NCBI GenBank assembly: GCA_040367435.1
Contig: BAABWY010000001.1
Location: 310,001-374,000, forward strand
DNA: 64,000 nt
DNA from: Hyphomicrobiales bacterium 4NK60-0047b
Lineage (GTDB): Bacteria; Pseudomonadota; Alphaproteobacteria; Rhizobiales; HXMU1428-3
Direction: 5' to 3'
The notes beneath the pieces were generated by a model, which was not told where the DNA came from, did no database searches, and saw only the letters and a program-made list of their open reading frames with translations. The position numbers were made by a program, and so were the translations under genes. Positions within the stretch are counted from its first letter, which is position 1. The number at the start of each line of letters is the position of its first letter. Shown in pieces: positions 26,823 through 36,828 of this stretch.

Positions 26823-27917
26823 TTAATCGTCTTTTGCCAACACCAAAGGCAGGTCCGCATCTACAAAAACATAAAGCTCATCTCCCACATTAGGGGCTGA
26901 ATTCTCTCTCAAACGTATTTGTAAGGGAAAATCAAGGCCATTCACCACAATTTCAAGCAAAGCTGAGCCACCTAAGAACTTTCGGTCAATAACCCGCCCC
27001 TGAACGCCAGGCCCCTCTTCTGAAACACCAAGCCCAAGAAAACGTGCCCCGAAAACAGCTTCAGTCCCATCATCTAGTCCAGTTGCTGGAAAGCGACCAA
27101 AAACCGTCTCAACTTCACCATTTTTAACAACACAAGGGATTTCATTCATTTCAGCACAAATTCGGGCCACAAATAAGGAATTTGGGTGATTATAAATCTC
27201 TTCACTCTTCCCAACTTGCAAAATTTGACCATCACGCATAACAGCAATCCGGTCCCCCATCCGCATGGCTTCTTCAGCTTGGTGAGTAACAATAACCGAA
27301 GTCGCTCTCATCTCACGTAAAATAGCAAGGGTCTCTTCGCGAATACGATCTCTCAAGCGAGGGTCTAGCCCCGAAAAAGGCTCATCCATAAAGATAATAC
27401 TTGGTCTTGGTGCAATCGCTCTTGCCAAAGCCACCCGTTGCTGTTGGCCACCAGAAAGAATATGCGGAAAATCTTCTGCATATTGGGCAAGACCTACACG
27501 ATCCAGGGTCGCTAAAGCAACTCGCTGCGCATCTTTAGTCTCAAAATTTTTAAGACCAAACATAACATTTTGAAGAATGGTTAAATGCGGAAAGAGAGCA
27601 AAATCCTGAAACATCAAGCCAACGCCGCGCTTTTCTGGCGGTGTGAAGACATTAGGCCCAACAACTTCCTGATGGTTAAACAAAACCCGGCCACTATCAG
27701 GACGTTCAATCCCAGCAGCTATTCGCAAAAGTGTGGTTTTACCACAGCCCGAAGGCCCTAATAAACAAACCGTTTCAGCTGGCTCAATATCAAGACTGAC
27801 CCCACGAAGCGCACTTTTACCGTCAAATGACCGCGCTAGATTATCAAAAGTTAACCGCGCGGCAATCGTCGCAGCAGCCGATCCACGCCGTCCCCAACCT
27901 GGTGATGCTAAACTCAA
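26823..27917 (-). CDS. ABC transporter ATPase, Fe3+/polyamine type (FbpC/PotA-like)
   Basis: An ATP-binding subunit of the FbpC/PotA group. Walker A GPSGCGKTT, Q-loop FQDFALFPHL, signature LSGGQQQRVALARA, Walker B SIIFMDEPFSGLD, H-loop VTHQ, and a C-terminal TOBE-like domain of about 100 residues. The start is taken as TTG 27917, which has GAGGAAAG seven bases upstream; a longer frame from TTG 27980 has no such site. No binding protein or permease gene is nearby, so the substrate (ferric iron, spermidine/putrescine or similar) is open. Confidence 0.85.
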   Translation of the reverse strand: MSLASPGWGRRGSAAATIAARLTFDNLARSFDGKSALRGVSLDIEPAETVCLLGPSGCGKTTLLRIAAGIERPDSGRVLFNHQEVVGPNVFTPPEKRGVGLMFQDFALFPHLTILQNVMFGLKNFETKDAQRVALATLDRVGLAQYAEDFPHILSGGQQQRVALARAIAPRPSIIFMDEPFSGLDPRLRDRIREETLAILREMRATSVIVTHQAEEAMRMGDRIAVMRDGQILQVGKSEEIYNHPNSLFVARICAEMNEIPCVVKNGEVETVFGRFPATGLDDGTEAVFGARFLGLGVSEEGPGVQGRVIDRKFLGGSALLEIVVNGLDFPLQIRLRENSAPNVGDELYVFVDADLPLVLAKDD

Positions 27918-28190
27918 AAAATAATCTTTCCTCAAGTACCGGCAAAGAAGTAAGTTCAACGCCAAAAATTTCGTAACCAATCACTTATGGCAAAAGAAAC
28001 ACCATCTGTACAGATCGAACTCTAGAAACTGGTTACCATTCTGCTGAATTTTAGCACCTAAAACAGTCCAAACAGCCTATTTCTCAACAAACTGTTGAAC
28101 TAAGTCTACAGTGCAGGTCACACCAAATAAAACTTTTTGCTAGATTATTGGTCTAGGCTCAGGAGCGGCCCCAGTCAAAGGAGTAGGAAA

Positions 28191-29138
28191 ATGCCAAATT
28201 CTTATGTAAACCCCAATTCTTATTTAAACAGAAGACATTTCATTCATGCTCTAGCAGCCGGCAGTTTTACAGCAGCCCTGCCCTACTCCCTTTTCGCAAA
28301 ACCTCAATCATCCATTTTAAAGAAAATCATACCCTCGTCTGGTGAAGAAATACCAGCCTTAGGCATCGGCTCCTGGATTAACTTTAATGTTGGCAGAGAC
28401 CCGTCATTACGGAAAAACCGAACAAAAGTGCTTGAAGCTTTTTTTGAAGGTGGCGGCGCCATGGTGGATTCATCCCCCATGTACGGCTCTTCAGAAGAAG
28501 TCATCGGCCATATGCTCAAAGAACTCGGATATCCAAAAAACCTATTCGGAGCCACCAAAGTCTGGACTAACTTTGAAGAGCAAGGCCTCACTCAAATCAA
28601 ACAATCCATGAAATTATGGGGAGTTAAAAAGTTTGAGCTATTGCAGGTTCATAATTTAGTCGCCTGGCAATCCCATTTAAAACTTCTTCAAACACTCAAA
28701 AAAGAAGGCCTGGTCCGTTATATCGGCATCACAACAAGTCACGGTCGAAGGCATGACGATTTTCTAGAAATAATGAAATCCGAACCTCTCGATTTCGTTC
28801 AACTCACCTATAATATAGAAAACCGAGCAGCAGAAAACAAATTACTCCCCTTCGCTAAAGACAAAGGCATCGCTGTTATAGCCAATCGCCCCTTTTCTAG
28901 AGGACGATTAATAGATCAATACAACAATCACCCACTGCCCGATTTTGCCAAAGAAATAGACTGTACTAACTGGCCGCAATTCCTTTTAAAATTCATAATT
29001 AGTCATCCAGCTCTAACAGTAGCTATTCCAGCAACTAGCCAAGTTGAGCATGTAAAAGAAAATCTATCCGCTGGCTTAGGGCCCATGCCAGACATGGAAA
29101 TGAGATCAGAAATGGTAAAGTACTGCGCTACTCTATGA
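28191..29138 (+). CDS. Tat-exported aldo/keto reductase
   Basis: A 315-residue protein with a twin-arginine signal (N13-R-R-H-F-I followed by a hydrophobic stretch to about residue 35) and an aldo/keto reductase barrel. The catalytic tetrad is visible: Asp and Tyr in VDSSPMYGSSEE, Lys in GATKVW and His in LLQVHN. Export of an NAD(P)H-type fold to the periplasm is unusual but known for this subgroup. AAGGAG about eight bases before ATG 28191 sets the start, removing 18 residues of a longer frame. It is encoded 1.5 kb from tatA. Confidence 0.88.
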   Translation: MPNSYVNPNSYLNRRHFIHALAAGSFTAALPYSLFAKPQSSILKKIIPSSGEEIPALGIGSWINFNVGRDPSLRKNRTKVLEAFFEGGGAMVDSSPMYGSSEEVIGHMLKELGYPKNLFGATKVWTNFEEQGLTQIKQSMKLWGVKKFELLQVHNLVAWQSHLKLLQTLKKEGLVRYIGITTSHGRRHDDFLEIMKSEPLDFVQLTYNIENRAAENKLLPFAKDKGIAVIANRPFSRGRLIDQYNNHPLPDFAKEIDCTNWPQFLLKFIISHPALTVAIPATSQVEHVKENLSAGLGPMPDMEMRSEMVKYCATL

Positions 29139-29195
29139 GGGGCCTCGCGTTAGCAATAAAAACCAACAGAGAATAATAAAAAATCGAGCCTTAAG

Positions 29196-29924
29196 ATGAA
29201 TAGTATAAGCTACCGACTAGATGATCTTTTGCTATTTTCCCCTGATGTATATTTTAGTTCCATAGCATTTTACAATCAGAGCATTTGGCCGTTACCACTA
29301 CTAGCCATTCTACTATCTTTACTATTTTTCTGGATCACACTTACATTTGATCACAAACAGTCACTTCATCACAAAAAAACAATCGCAGCAGTACTTATAA
29401 TAGCCTGTGGCTGGGCCTGGTGCGGCGCAATCTATCATTTAAAATTTTATCAGCAGATTAATTGGATGGCTTACTATTATGGGATCGCATTTATCTCACA
29501 ATCCATTTTGATGGTTCTATGGTTATTGAAAGTATCGTTGATAAAATCTGGACGAGAAAGAACTTCCCATTCAGTGGATCAAATAGCTCTAAATTCAAAA
29601 TGGCTACAAATCACAGGAAAAATCTTAATTGGGCTAAGCGTTTTTGCTCTTCCCTTCATTGGATTAATCGATGGTCCAAACATCAAAGCAAGTTTACTCT
29701 TAGGCCTCTCACCAGCACCAACACTGCTTGCAACATTTGGCTTAAAGCTAATTTCAGAAAAAACACCATGGTGGCTACTAATCATCCCGATTAGTTTTTC
29801 AATTGTCGGCCTACTAACCTCTCACACCATAGGATCAGCACAGGCTATAGCCTATCTTTTATGCCTTTTAAGCACCTTAATAATCATCGGAGACTGGCTC
29901 ACAACCAAAAGAGAAAACACTTAA
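29196..29924 (+). CDS. DUF6064 family membrane protein
   Basis: A 242-residue inner-membrane protein with about seven hydrophobic segments. The N-terminal pattern FYNQSIWPLPLLA matches the DUF6064 family, and an AWCGAIYHLKFY segment follows. Function unknown. It lies 57 bases behind the aldo/keto reductase and is probably cotranscribed. Its stop overlaps the stop of scpB, on the other strand, by four bases. Confidence 0.72.
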   Translation: MNSISYRLDDLLLFSPDVYFSSIAFYNQSIWPLPLLAILLSLLFFWITLTFDHKQSLHHKKTIAAVLIIACGWAWCGAIYHLKFYQQINWMAYYYGIAFISQSILMVLWLLKVSLIKSGRERTSHSVDQIALNSKWLQITGKILIGLSVFALPFIGLIDGPNIKASLLLGLSPAPTLLATFGLKLISEKTPWWLLIIPISFSIVGLLTSHTIGSAQAIAYLLCLLSTLIIIGDWLTTKRENT

Positions 29925-30673
29925 ACACAATTGAGGGATGGCTTAAAACCACCTCTAACTGCCTCATCTTCGTCTTCTTCCATCTCTTCATCCACCTCTT
30001 CATCCAACGGCACCTCATCGTCCATCAAAGTCTCGAGCCTTTGCGATGAAGGAACCTCAAAATCAGTTGGTAAAGTGCCATCTAATAACCCAGCTCCCTT
30101 TAATTCACTCAGGCCAGGCAAATCATCAATCGCACTTAATCCAAATTGATCGAGGAATAAGTCTGTCGTCCCATACGTAATGGGCCGCCCTGGAGCGCGC
30201 CTGCGACCACGCATTTTAATCCAACCGGTCTCAAGCAAAACATCAAGGGTTCCACTAGAGGTCTGAACGCCGCGAACATCCTCAATCTCAGCTCTTGTCA
30301 CAGGTTGATGATAAGCAATAATCGCCAAAGTTTCCTGAGCGACCTTAGTAAGTTTCTTTTTAACCACTTTATATTTAGTCAAAAATGGTGCCAAGTCTGT
30401 TGCCGTTCGGAACGCCCATTTCCCATCAATAGAGACTAGCTGAATGCCTCGCTGAGAAAAATCTGTACTTAATTGTTCAAGCAAAGCCAGAACATCAGCT
30501 CCCTCATCCAACTCTTCACTTAAAGCTTGCACGCTCAAGGGGTCTGGTGAGGCAAAAATCAAAGCTTCTAAAATGCGCAAATCATCAAGACGTTCATGTT
30601 CTAGATGTCCTTGATCTAGATTTTCTTGATCCAAAGCTTCTTCATTATTCTGTTCATCATGCACATCACTCAT
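29921..30673 (-). CDS. scpB: Segregation and condensation protein B
   Basis: Winged-helix partner of ScpA in the SMC condensin complex. Recognised by LRILEALIFASPDPLSVQALSEEL, AIIAYHQPVTRAEIEDVRGV and the WIKMRGRRRAPGRPITYGTT segment. The start at ATG 30673 has GAGGAG seven bases upstream and overlaps the scpA end by eight bases; longer frames reach further into scpA without a ribosome site. The C-terminal tail is strongly acidic (Glu/Asp runs). Confidence 0.94.
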   Translation of the reverse strand: MSDVHDEQNNEEALDQENLDQGHLEHERLDDLRILEALIFASPDPLSVQALSEELDEGADVLALLEQLSTDFSQRGIQLVSIDGKWAFRTATDLAPFLTKYKVVKKKLTKVAQETLAIIAYHQPVTRAEIEDVRGVQTSSGTLDVLLETGWIKMRGRRRAPGRPITYGTTDLFLDQFGLSAIDDLPGLSELKGAGLLDGTLPTDFEVPSSQRLETLMDDEVPLDEEVDEEMEEDEDEAVRGGFKPSLNCV

Positions 30674-31496
30674 CAGCACTCTCCTCAACATTTGGCGTTG
30701 ATTTGACATAAAGCGGTTGAAACGGACCAGATTGCTTAATCTCAATCACTCCATCACGTGCCATTTCCAAAGTCGCCCCAAACGTGCTGGCAACAGTTGT
30801 CTTCATCGGAGATTCAGTCCCCATAAACGAAGCAATAAGTTCATTAATAGGTGCCCACTCAATCGACATACCAAGCAATGAACTCAAACGGTTCCTAGCC
30901 TTTTTAATCGACCACACTTTTCGCCTTTTTACTTTATATCCCTGAACAACTTGTCGTTGTTGCTGCGCTGAATAAGCCTTTAACAAATCAAACAACTCAG
31001 CTTTATATTCAATTTTGGTAACTGTGTTTCTACCAAGTGGTACTCCAGCCGCAAAAAATTCCTGCCCCAATTGCGGCCGAGCCATCAACTCATTTCCCTT
31101 AGCCCGCATAGCTTCCAAACGCTTTAAGCGAAAGGCCAGTTGCGCAGCCAATTGATCACCAGTTGGACTTGCCTCTTCTTCTTCTTCACTTGGCAAAATC
31201 AATTTAGATTTTAAAAACACCAACCACGCCGCCATCACCAAATAATCAGCAGCAATTTCTAATCTGTGCTTTTTCAAATCATTGATATATTCAATATATT
31301 GAGTGGCAAGGTCAGCAATTGAAATCTGAGAAATATCGAGTTTCTTCTCGCGGGCCAACGAAAGCAATAAATCAAGCGGCCCCTCAAAACCATCCAGCTC
31401 AATAAGCAAACGGTCATCAGCGCTCAGCTCATCAGGATGAGAAGAGACATCCTGTTCCCATTGATCATCTTGAGATTGTGGCAAATTAGGGGGCAA
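30666..31496 (-). CDS. scpA: Segregation and condensation protein A (kleisin)
   Basis: Kleisin that bridges SMC heads and binds ScpB. The conserved N-terminal block LDGFEGPLDLLLSLAREKKLDI is present, and the C-terminal winged helix closes the 276 residues. The start is taken as TTG 31496, with GGAG six bases upstream; TTG 31508 is the alternative. It is cotranscribed with scpB and preceded by nagZ. Confidence 0.93.
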   Translation of the reverse strand: MPPNLPQSQDDQWEQDVSSHPDELSADDRLLIELDGFEGPLDLLLSLAREKKLDISQISIADLATQYIEYINDLKKHRLEIAADYLVMAAWLVFLKSKLILPSEEEEEASPTGDQLAAQLAFRLKRLEAMRAKGNELMARPQLGQEFFAAGVPLGRNTVTKIEYKAELFDLLKAYSAQQQRQVVQGYKVKRRKVWSIKKARNRLSSLLGMSIEWAPINELIASFMGTESPMKTTVASTFGATLEMARDGVIEIKQSGPFQPLYVKSTPNVEESADE

Positions 31497-31545
31497 ATAA
31501 AACTCCAATTTTATTTCTTTTATAACGTGAGCTATTCAATTCACT

Positions 31546-32562
31546 CTAAGAACAAGTACACCAATCTTCAGCTAAAAATTCCAAAGCAAGTTTCTCGTTA
31601 ACATCCTCAAAAGAAGAAACCCTCTCAAATGAAGCTTCAAAACGTTTCAAACTAGGTCCCTCTAAAACAGGGCTGTTCTCAGCAACTTGCTCCATTTCAT
31701 CAAACTTACCATTGCAATGCAAAGCCCCATCACACCCAGCTGAAAGCACAGCTTTTGTGCGCTCTGCAATAGTGCCATCTAACGCCTCCATGGAAACATC
31801 ATCGCACATCAGAAAACCATCAAAACCAATTTCCTTACGGATAATATTTTCAATAGAACTTGCAGACGTACTCACCGGCCGAACATTATCAATCGCTGAA
31901 TAAACAACATGAGCTGTCATCGCAACCGGTAGTGAATTAAGCTGTTTAAAGGGTTCAAAATCAATCGCACTTAATACTTCATGAGAGGCATCAATCTGAG
32001 GTAACGCCAAATGACTATCAGCATTAGCCCGACCATGCCCAGGGATATGTTTCATCACGGGCAATGATCCTGCCGCCAAATGTCCTTCGGCCTGCAAACG
32101 TCCTAACTTAACGATTGTCGAAACCTCCAACCCAAAACTACGGTCACCAATAATATCATGCGCATCCAGTTGCGCTGCATCAAGGCAAGGCGCGCAATTC
32201 ATGGTAATCCCAAGGTCCAATAAACGTTTTCCCATAAACTTGCCAATTTCAAAAACTGCCAATTCTGCCTTGGCGGGATCTTTTTTATAAAGTTCAGTAT
32301 AGCGCCGCGCAGCCGGAAGGTTCGGAAACAAAGGAGGTCTCAATCTTTGAACACGCCCCCCTTCCTGGTCAATCAACACCCAAAAGTCGTCTGCACCAAC
32401 TGCGTCTCTAACATCCCCAATCAGACGTTTTATCTGGGGCTCACTTTCAATATTCCTGGCAAATAAAATAAGACCAAGCGGACAGCTTTCTCTGAAAAAA
32501 TCTTTCTCATGTGCAAGTAAAGAAAGTCCTTCAACTCCAGAAATAAACGCAGCTCTATTCAT
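31546..32562 (-). CDS. nagZ: Beta-N-acetylglucosaminidase NagZ
   Basis: Glycoside hydrolase family 3 enzyme that removes GlcNAc from cytoplasmic muropeptides in cell-wall recycling. 338 residues; motifs KHIPGHGRANADSH (catalytic His loop) and LMCDDVSMEAL (nucleophile Asp). GAGGG lies seven bases before the ATG. In organisms with an inducible beta-lactamase NagZ products act as inducers; the OXA-type gene in this window makes that connection worth noting, but it is only inference. Confidence 0.95.
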   Translation of the reverse strand: MNRAAFISGVEGLSLLAHEKDFFRESCPLGLILFARNIESEPQIKRLIGDVRDAVGADDFWVLIDQEGGRVQRLRPPLFPNLPAARRYTELYKKDPAKAELAVFEIGKFMGKRLLDLGITMNCAPCLDAAQLDAHDIIGDRSFGLEVSTIVKLGRLQAEGHLAAGSLPVMKHIPGHGRANADSHLALPQIDASHEVLSAIDFEPFKQLNSLPVAMTAHVVYSAIDNVRPVSTSASSIENIIRKEIGFDGFLMCDDVSMEALDGTIAERTKAVLSAGCDGALHCNGKFDEMEQVAENSPVLEGPSLKRFEASFERVSSFEDVNEKLALEFLAEDWCTCS

Positions 32563-32661
32563 AAAAACGATCCCTCAAAATCAAACCAGCCTTAACAATC
32601 CCACATCTAGTGCATTTCTCTTTTAGATGGTTTCATTAAAATGCTCTAACTTTTTGTTTAA

Positions 32662-32748
32662 GCATTCCTTCTCAGTTGTGCTCCAGTTACCCACTTGCAA
32701 CCGCACTATTCCTAAAACCGGTACCAACTTTAAGGCGGAATGCTCTAA
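32662..32748. repeat. Composite palindromic repeat with GCATTCC/GGAATGC ends
   Basis: Terminal arms GCATTCC (32662-32668) and GGAATGC (32737-32743) enclose one hairpin unit (minus strand GGTTGC...GTAACTG, one wobble) and an AAAACCGGTACCAACTTT core related to rhizobial intergenic repeats. ATGCTCTAA occurs on both sides (32641-32649 and 32740-32748). It occupies most of the 323-base gap between nagZ and the SPOR gene. Confidence 0.75.
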
Positions 32749-32792
32749 TTAAAACCAATCATAAAAAACTATACTCAAAAAACACCCTATAA

Positions 32793-32823
32793 AAAAAGCC
32801 CCTTCAAAAGATGAGGGGCTTTT
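32793..32823 (-). terminator. Intrinsic terminator after the SPOR gene
   Basis: Stem AAGCCCCT/AGGGGCTT with a run of seven T on the minus strand, about 65 bases beyond the SPOR stop. It separates the SPOR gene from nagZ. Confidence 0.9.
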
Positions 32824-32886
32824 AAAACTTATAGAGAATAAAAAATCAAGTGCTACGAATTAAGCGCCAATTTAATAAAAGCGACC

Positions 32887-34734
32887 TTAACGAGAAGCAA
32901 CCAGACAATTTTTCATACCCTTGTTTTTCAATTTCGCACAAACATTAGCAGCATCTTCTCTGGATTGCATAGGACCAACACGCAGTCTAAACCAAATGCC
33001 ACGACTTCCTAAATCAGCTCTTTGAATAAGAGGACGGTATCCACCAAGAACAGAGCCATACTTAGATTGCAATCCTGAAAATGCAGCTAGTGCATCCGTT
33101 TGCGTGCGCCGTGCTGAAATTTGCACAACATAATTTCCATCATTCGAAGCAACTCTATTGATTGGAGGAGCCTTAGCTTGAGCACGAGCAATCTGAATAG
33201 ACTTCTCTTGAACCTTTTTCGCACCATTAGCTTTTAAAGTACGAACTGTACGAGCTGGTTGTCCGGTATCAGCAGTCACCCCAGGAATATCTTTCACATC
33301 CTGCCCGGCTAATTTCGCACGATTGGCACCGCTATCAAGAATTTGATTACCATTTCTATCAATACGATAAGTACGAACACGTCTCGGACCACCATTACTA
33401 TCCGTTTCTCTTAGCTGTTGTCCCTGATTGGCAGCGTCTTTCACTTCACCGCGCAAGCTCTCAACAACCTCAGGTTCCCGTGAAGCAACAATACCAGCTT
33501 CAGTTTGAGCGCCAGGATCTCCAAGGCGAGCAAAGATTTTTTTATTCTTATGGGCAAACTCACGACCACCAGGATTATCAGGCTTAGATTTAATACCAGA
33601 ATCTTCTGATGTAATAACAGGTGCATTATCTGACGAACCATCACCAGAATATTTATAGGCAAACGCAACACCGCCACCAATAATAACAGAACCAAGGATC
33701 ATCGTGCCTACCAAAAATGATTTCCGGCCAGATGATTGAGCCTCACCATCAAAATTAGCATCAGCTTGGGTTGCAGCCATAACTGCTGGGTCAACACCCT
33801 GTTGCCCATAACCACCACCAATCATGCCTGGTTGGGCATTGTTTTGAAGCGGTTGCAACCCTTGATTATTATAGTGAGCACTATAATCGGCTCCAGCATT
33901 CGGATCCTGATACTGCTGTTGAGAACCACCAAAAGCATCTGGAGCAGGCAAACCAGCAACAGCACCTTGCTGATAATCACTATAAGTAGCATTCGGGTCT
34001 TGATATTGCTGAGCATAAGCGGATTGGTCTGAGCTATAGTCACTAAAGCCAGCATTTGGATCTTGATACTGTTGTGCATAGCCTTGTTGATCTTGAACCA
34101 CGCCATATGAATGACCTGCTTGTCCAAGAGCATCATTTGAAGGATCGTAAGGAAGGGTCGCATTTTGATGCGCCGCCATATACGGATCTGTTTCTTCTAC
34201 ATAACCTTGGTTTTGCTGAGTGTAATCTGCTTGTAATCCAGCATTTGATTGATCTAATTGACCATATTGCCCCTGAGTACCATTAAGCTGAGAGCCATTT
34301 TGATAAGGATCTTGATATTGCTGCAAACTCTGGTCCTGAGTACCATAAGCAGCCTGATCTTGCCCATATTGCTGTTGACCATACTGAGCCTGATTATAAT
34401 CAGCTTGAGAATATTGTCCCTGCTGAAAACCAGCCTGCTGACCTTGAAGAGGATCTTGAGGCGTCTGCTGCTGATATGGATCTTGTTGTTGATATACGTC
34501 TGGTTGTTGATAAGCATCTTGTTGCTGATAGTAAGTTTGATCAGCTACTTGCCCCTCACCAGTATAGCCAAGGTTACCCTGGGGGTGACCTTGCTGTTGG
34601 TCCATTTGTTGACCATATCCAGGCTGAATAGGAAGACCTGTATTGGGGTCTATCCCATAATTTTGCTGGGGTGCTTCACCATCTTGTTGAGAGGAAAACA
34701 TTTCACCTCTGTATGCGGTCAGCTTATCCGACAT
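32887..34734 (-). CDS. SPOR-domain protein with long Q/Y-rich cytoplasmic tail
   Basis: A 615-residue single-pass protein. Residues 1-335 are cytoplasmic and rich in Gln, Tyr, Asp and Gly, with at least four copies of a QQYQDPNA-type repeat (about 138, 221, 242, 273). TM spans about 340-360. A basic linker follows, and the last 85 residues are a SPOR domain (YVVQISARRTQTDALAAF...FRLRVGP), which binds denuded peptidoglycan at division sites. The place between nagZ and argS is standard in this group. The low-complexity tail is far longer than in typical relatives. Confidence 0.9.
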   Translation of the reverse strand: MSDKLTAYRGEMFSSQQDGEAPQQNYGIDPNTGLPIQPGYGQQMDQQQGHPQGNLGYTGEGQVADQTYYQQQDAYQQPDVYQQQDPYQQQTPQDPLQGQQAGFQQGQYSQADYNQAQYGQQQYGQDQAAYGTQDQSLQQYQDPYQNGSQLNGTQGQYGQLDQSNAGLQADYTQQNQGYVEETDPYMAAHQNATLPYDPSNDALGQAGHSYGVVQDQQGYAQQYQDPNAGFSDYSSDQSAYAQQYQDPNATYSDYQQGAVAGLPAPDAFGGSQQQYQDPNAGADYSAHYNNQGLQPLQNNAQPGMIGGGYGQQGVDPAVMAATQADANFDGEAQSSGRKSFLVGTMILGSVIIGGGVAFAYKYSGDGSSDNAPVITSEDSGIKSKPDNPGGREFAHKNKKIFARLGDPGAQTEAGIVASREPEVVESLRGEVKDAANQGQQLRETDSNGGPRRVRTYRIDRNGNQILDSGANRAKLAGQDVKDIPGVTADTGQPARTVRTLKANGAKKVQEKSIQIARAQAKAPPINRVASNDGNYVVQISARRTQTDALAAFSGLQSKYGSVLGGYRPLIQRADLGSRGIWFRLRVGPMQSREDAANVCAKLKNKGMKNCLVASR

Positions 34735-34810
34735 ATTGTATATTCCTTAACCCGCTCAGTTTAAGCCCGAATCACTTACATTCAAGTCCGAATCACAAAG
34801 TACATCTAGT

Positions 34811-36598
34811 TTACCGCATCTCTTGCGGCGCCGAAACGCCTAGAATCGATAGTCCAGATTTTAGTATAGCACCAATTGCAGCAATTAATGCAATTCTATT
34901 TATCGTAAGTTCCCAGTCACCTTCTTGAATAATCCTTAAATGTGGCGCAACTTTGCCTCTGGCCCAAAAGCTATGCAAATCGCTCGCCAACTCATAAAGA
35001 TAAAACGCAAGTCTATGCGGTTCATGAGTACTGGCAGCACTAGCAATCACTCTTGGATATTGAGCCATCCGGCGCATTAAGCCTAATTCACCTTCATCTA
35101 ACAAATTATTCAAAGATGCTGTTTTCAGTTTTTCAGAAGCAGGATCTATGCCAGGCATAACTTCCTGAGCCTGACGAAAGATCGAATGCACCCGTGCATG
35201 GCCATATTGCACGTAAAATACGGGATTATCCTTAGATTGCTCTGTAACTTTCGCAAAATCAAAATCAAGAGACGCATCATTCTTGCGCATCAACATCATA
35301 AAACGTACCGGATCGACACCCACTTCATTCACAACGTCCCGTAATGTAACAAAGGTGCCAGCCCGTTTTGACATTTTAACTTCAGTGCCATCGCGCAAAA
35401 GCTTAACCAATTGGCAAATTCGAACATCCAGCTCTGCATCCCCGGCTGAAATCGCCTTTAATGCAGCTTTTAACCGTTTTATGTAGCCACCATGATCAGC
35501 ACCAAGCACATCAATCTGATGTGAAAACCCACGATCATATTTATCTTTATGATAAGCAATATCAGCTGCAAAATAGGTATAACTGCCATCAGATTTCTCT
35601 AAAGCACGATCAACATCGTCACCAAAATCAGTGGCTCTAAATAAGGTTTGCTCGCGATCTTCCCAATCTTCTGGTAATTTTCCTTTAGGAGGATCAAGCC
35701 GTCCACGATAAATATGCCCTTGTTCGCGCAAAAATTCAATCGCTGCTTTAATCTTCGCGCCCCCATCCTCATGTAAGGTCTTTTCAGAGAAGAAAACATC
35801 ATGATGAATGTTCAGTGCGGCCAAATCTTCGCGTATTAGCCCCATCATCCCTTCAATAGCTTCTTGCTTAACTAACGGGAGCCATTCATCTTCTTCCATA
35901 GAAAGAAGTGCATCACCGTATATTTCCTTTAATGTCTCACCAAGAGGGACTAAATAATCCCCTGGATACAACCCTTCAGGAATAGCTCCAATGTCTTCAC
36001 CCAGCGCTTCACGGTACCGAAGCAAGGCTGAACGCGCCAAAACATCAACCTGCGCCCCCGCATCATTAATGTAATACTCCCGGCTCACATCAAAGCCAGC
36101 AAATTCAAGCAAACGTGCTAAGGCATCACCAAAAACAGCGCCCCTGCAATGACCAACATGCATAGGGCCGGTTGGGTTGGCTGAGACATATTCAATATTA
36201 AGTTTTTTAGAAACACCATTTTCATCCTTGCCAATGTCACTTTGGCCAAATCCAACAGGATCAGCCAGAATATCTCTAATCACTTGAGGCCAATAGCTAT
36301 CTTCAAGGCGTAAATTAATAAACCCAGGCCCGGCAACCTCAGCAGATTTGACAATATCAATTTCAGCAAGCTTAAGAGAAATCTGTTCTGCAAGCGCTCT
36401 TGGGTTCATCTTGGCAGGTTTCGCCAATACCATCGCAGCATTGGTCGATAAATCTCCATGAGCCGGATCACGAGGGGGCTCTACATTAACAGAGTTAAAG
36501 TTCACATCCACAAGCACGCTCTGAGGCAAGACATCGCCTTTTATCAGGTCATTAATGACCGTCTGCACATGATCTTTAAACAATACAAAGAGATCCAT
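34811..36598 (-). CDS. argS: Arginine-tRNA ligase
   Basis: Class I synthetase charging tRNA-Arg. The HIGH-type motif is in [20 protein letters not shown] and the KMSKS-type motif in [13 protein letters not shown]; the C-terminal DALR anticodon-binding domain ends the protein. ATG 36598 has AGGAGG five bases upstream and is the start (595 residues); a longer frame from 36625 lacks a site. Confidence 0.96.
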   Translation of the reverse strand: MDLFVLFKDHVQTVINDLIKGDVLPQSVLVDVNFNSVNVEPPRDPAHGDLSTNAAMVLAKPAKMNPRALAEQISLKLAEIDIVKSAEVAGPGFINLRLEDSYWPQVIRDILADPVGFGQSDIGKDENGVSKKLNIEYVSANPTGPMHVGHCRGAVFGDALARLLEFAGFDVSREYYINDAGAQVDVLARSALLRYREALGEDIGAIPEGLYPGDYLVPLGETLKEIYGDALLSMEEDEWLPLVKQEAIEGMMGLIREDLAALNIHHDVFFSEKTLHEDGGAKIKAAIEFLREQGHIYRGRLDPPKGKLPEDWEDREQTLFRATDFGDDVDRALEKSDGSYTYFAADIAYHKDKYDRGFSHQIDVLGADHGGYIKRLKAALKAISAGDAELDVRICQLVKLLRDGTEVKMSKRAGTFVTLRDVVNEVGVDPVRFMMLMRKNDASLDFDFAKVTEQSKDNPVFYVQYGHARVHSIFRQAQEVMPGIDPASEKLKTASLNNLLDEGELGLMRRMAQYPRVIASAASTHEPHRLAFYLYELASDLHSFWARGKVAPHLRIIQEGDWELTINRIALIAAIGAILKSGLSILGVSAPQEMR

Positions 36599-36828
36599 AA
36601 CCCCTCCTACTGGGCTTACAAACAATGAGCGAACTTAAAAGTGCATACTCTTAAATTAGTTTACAAAAAACAAAGCGTAAATAAATTAATTTGAATACAA
36701 AGACGACTGATAAACCGGACGGAGTGTCACGATCTATCAAATTGATCATATTCATTCTATCTGATTGAAAAGAATTAGGAAATATAAACTTCCCAATCAA
36801 TTCGGGCCTATCTCAGCACAATTCAGGT

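Noticed and set aside
32641-32748. ATGCTCTAA direct repeats as a 9-bp target-site duplication
   Set aside because: ATGCTCTA is part of the common end of these palindromic repeats, so the match is better explained by the repeat itself.
34258-34764. 168-residue plus-strand frame opposite the SPOR gene
   Set aside because: It is an antisense shadow of Gln-rich repeats, with a Leu/Ile-only composition and no ribosome site.
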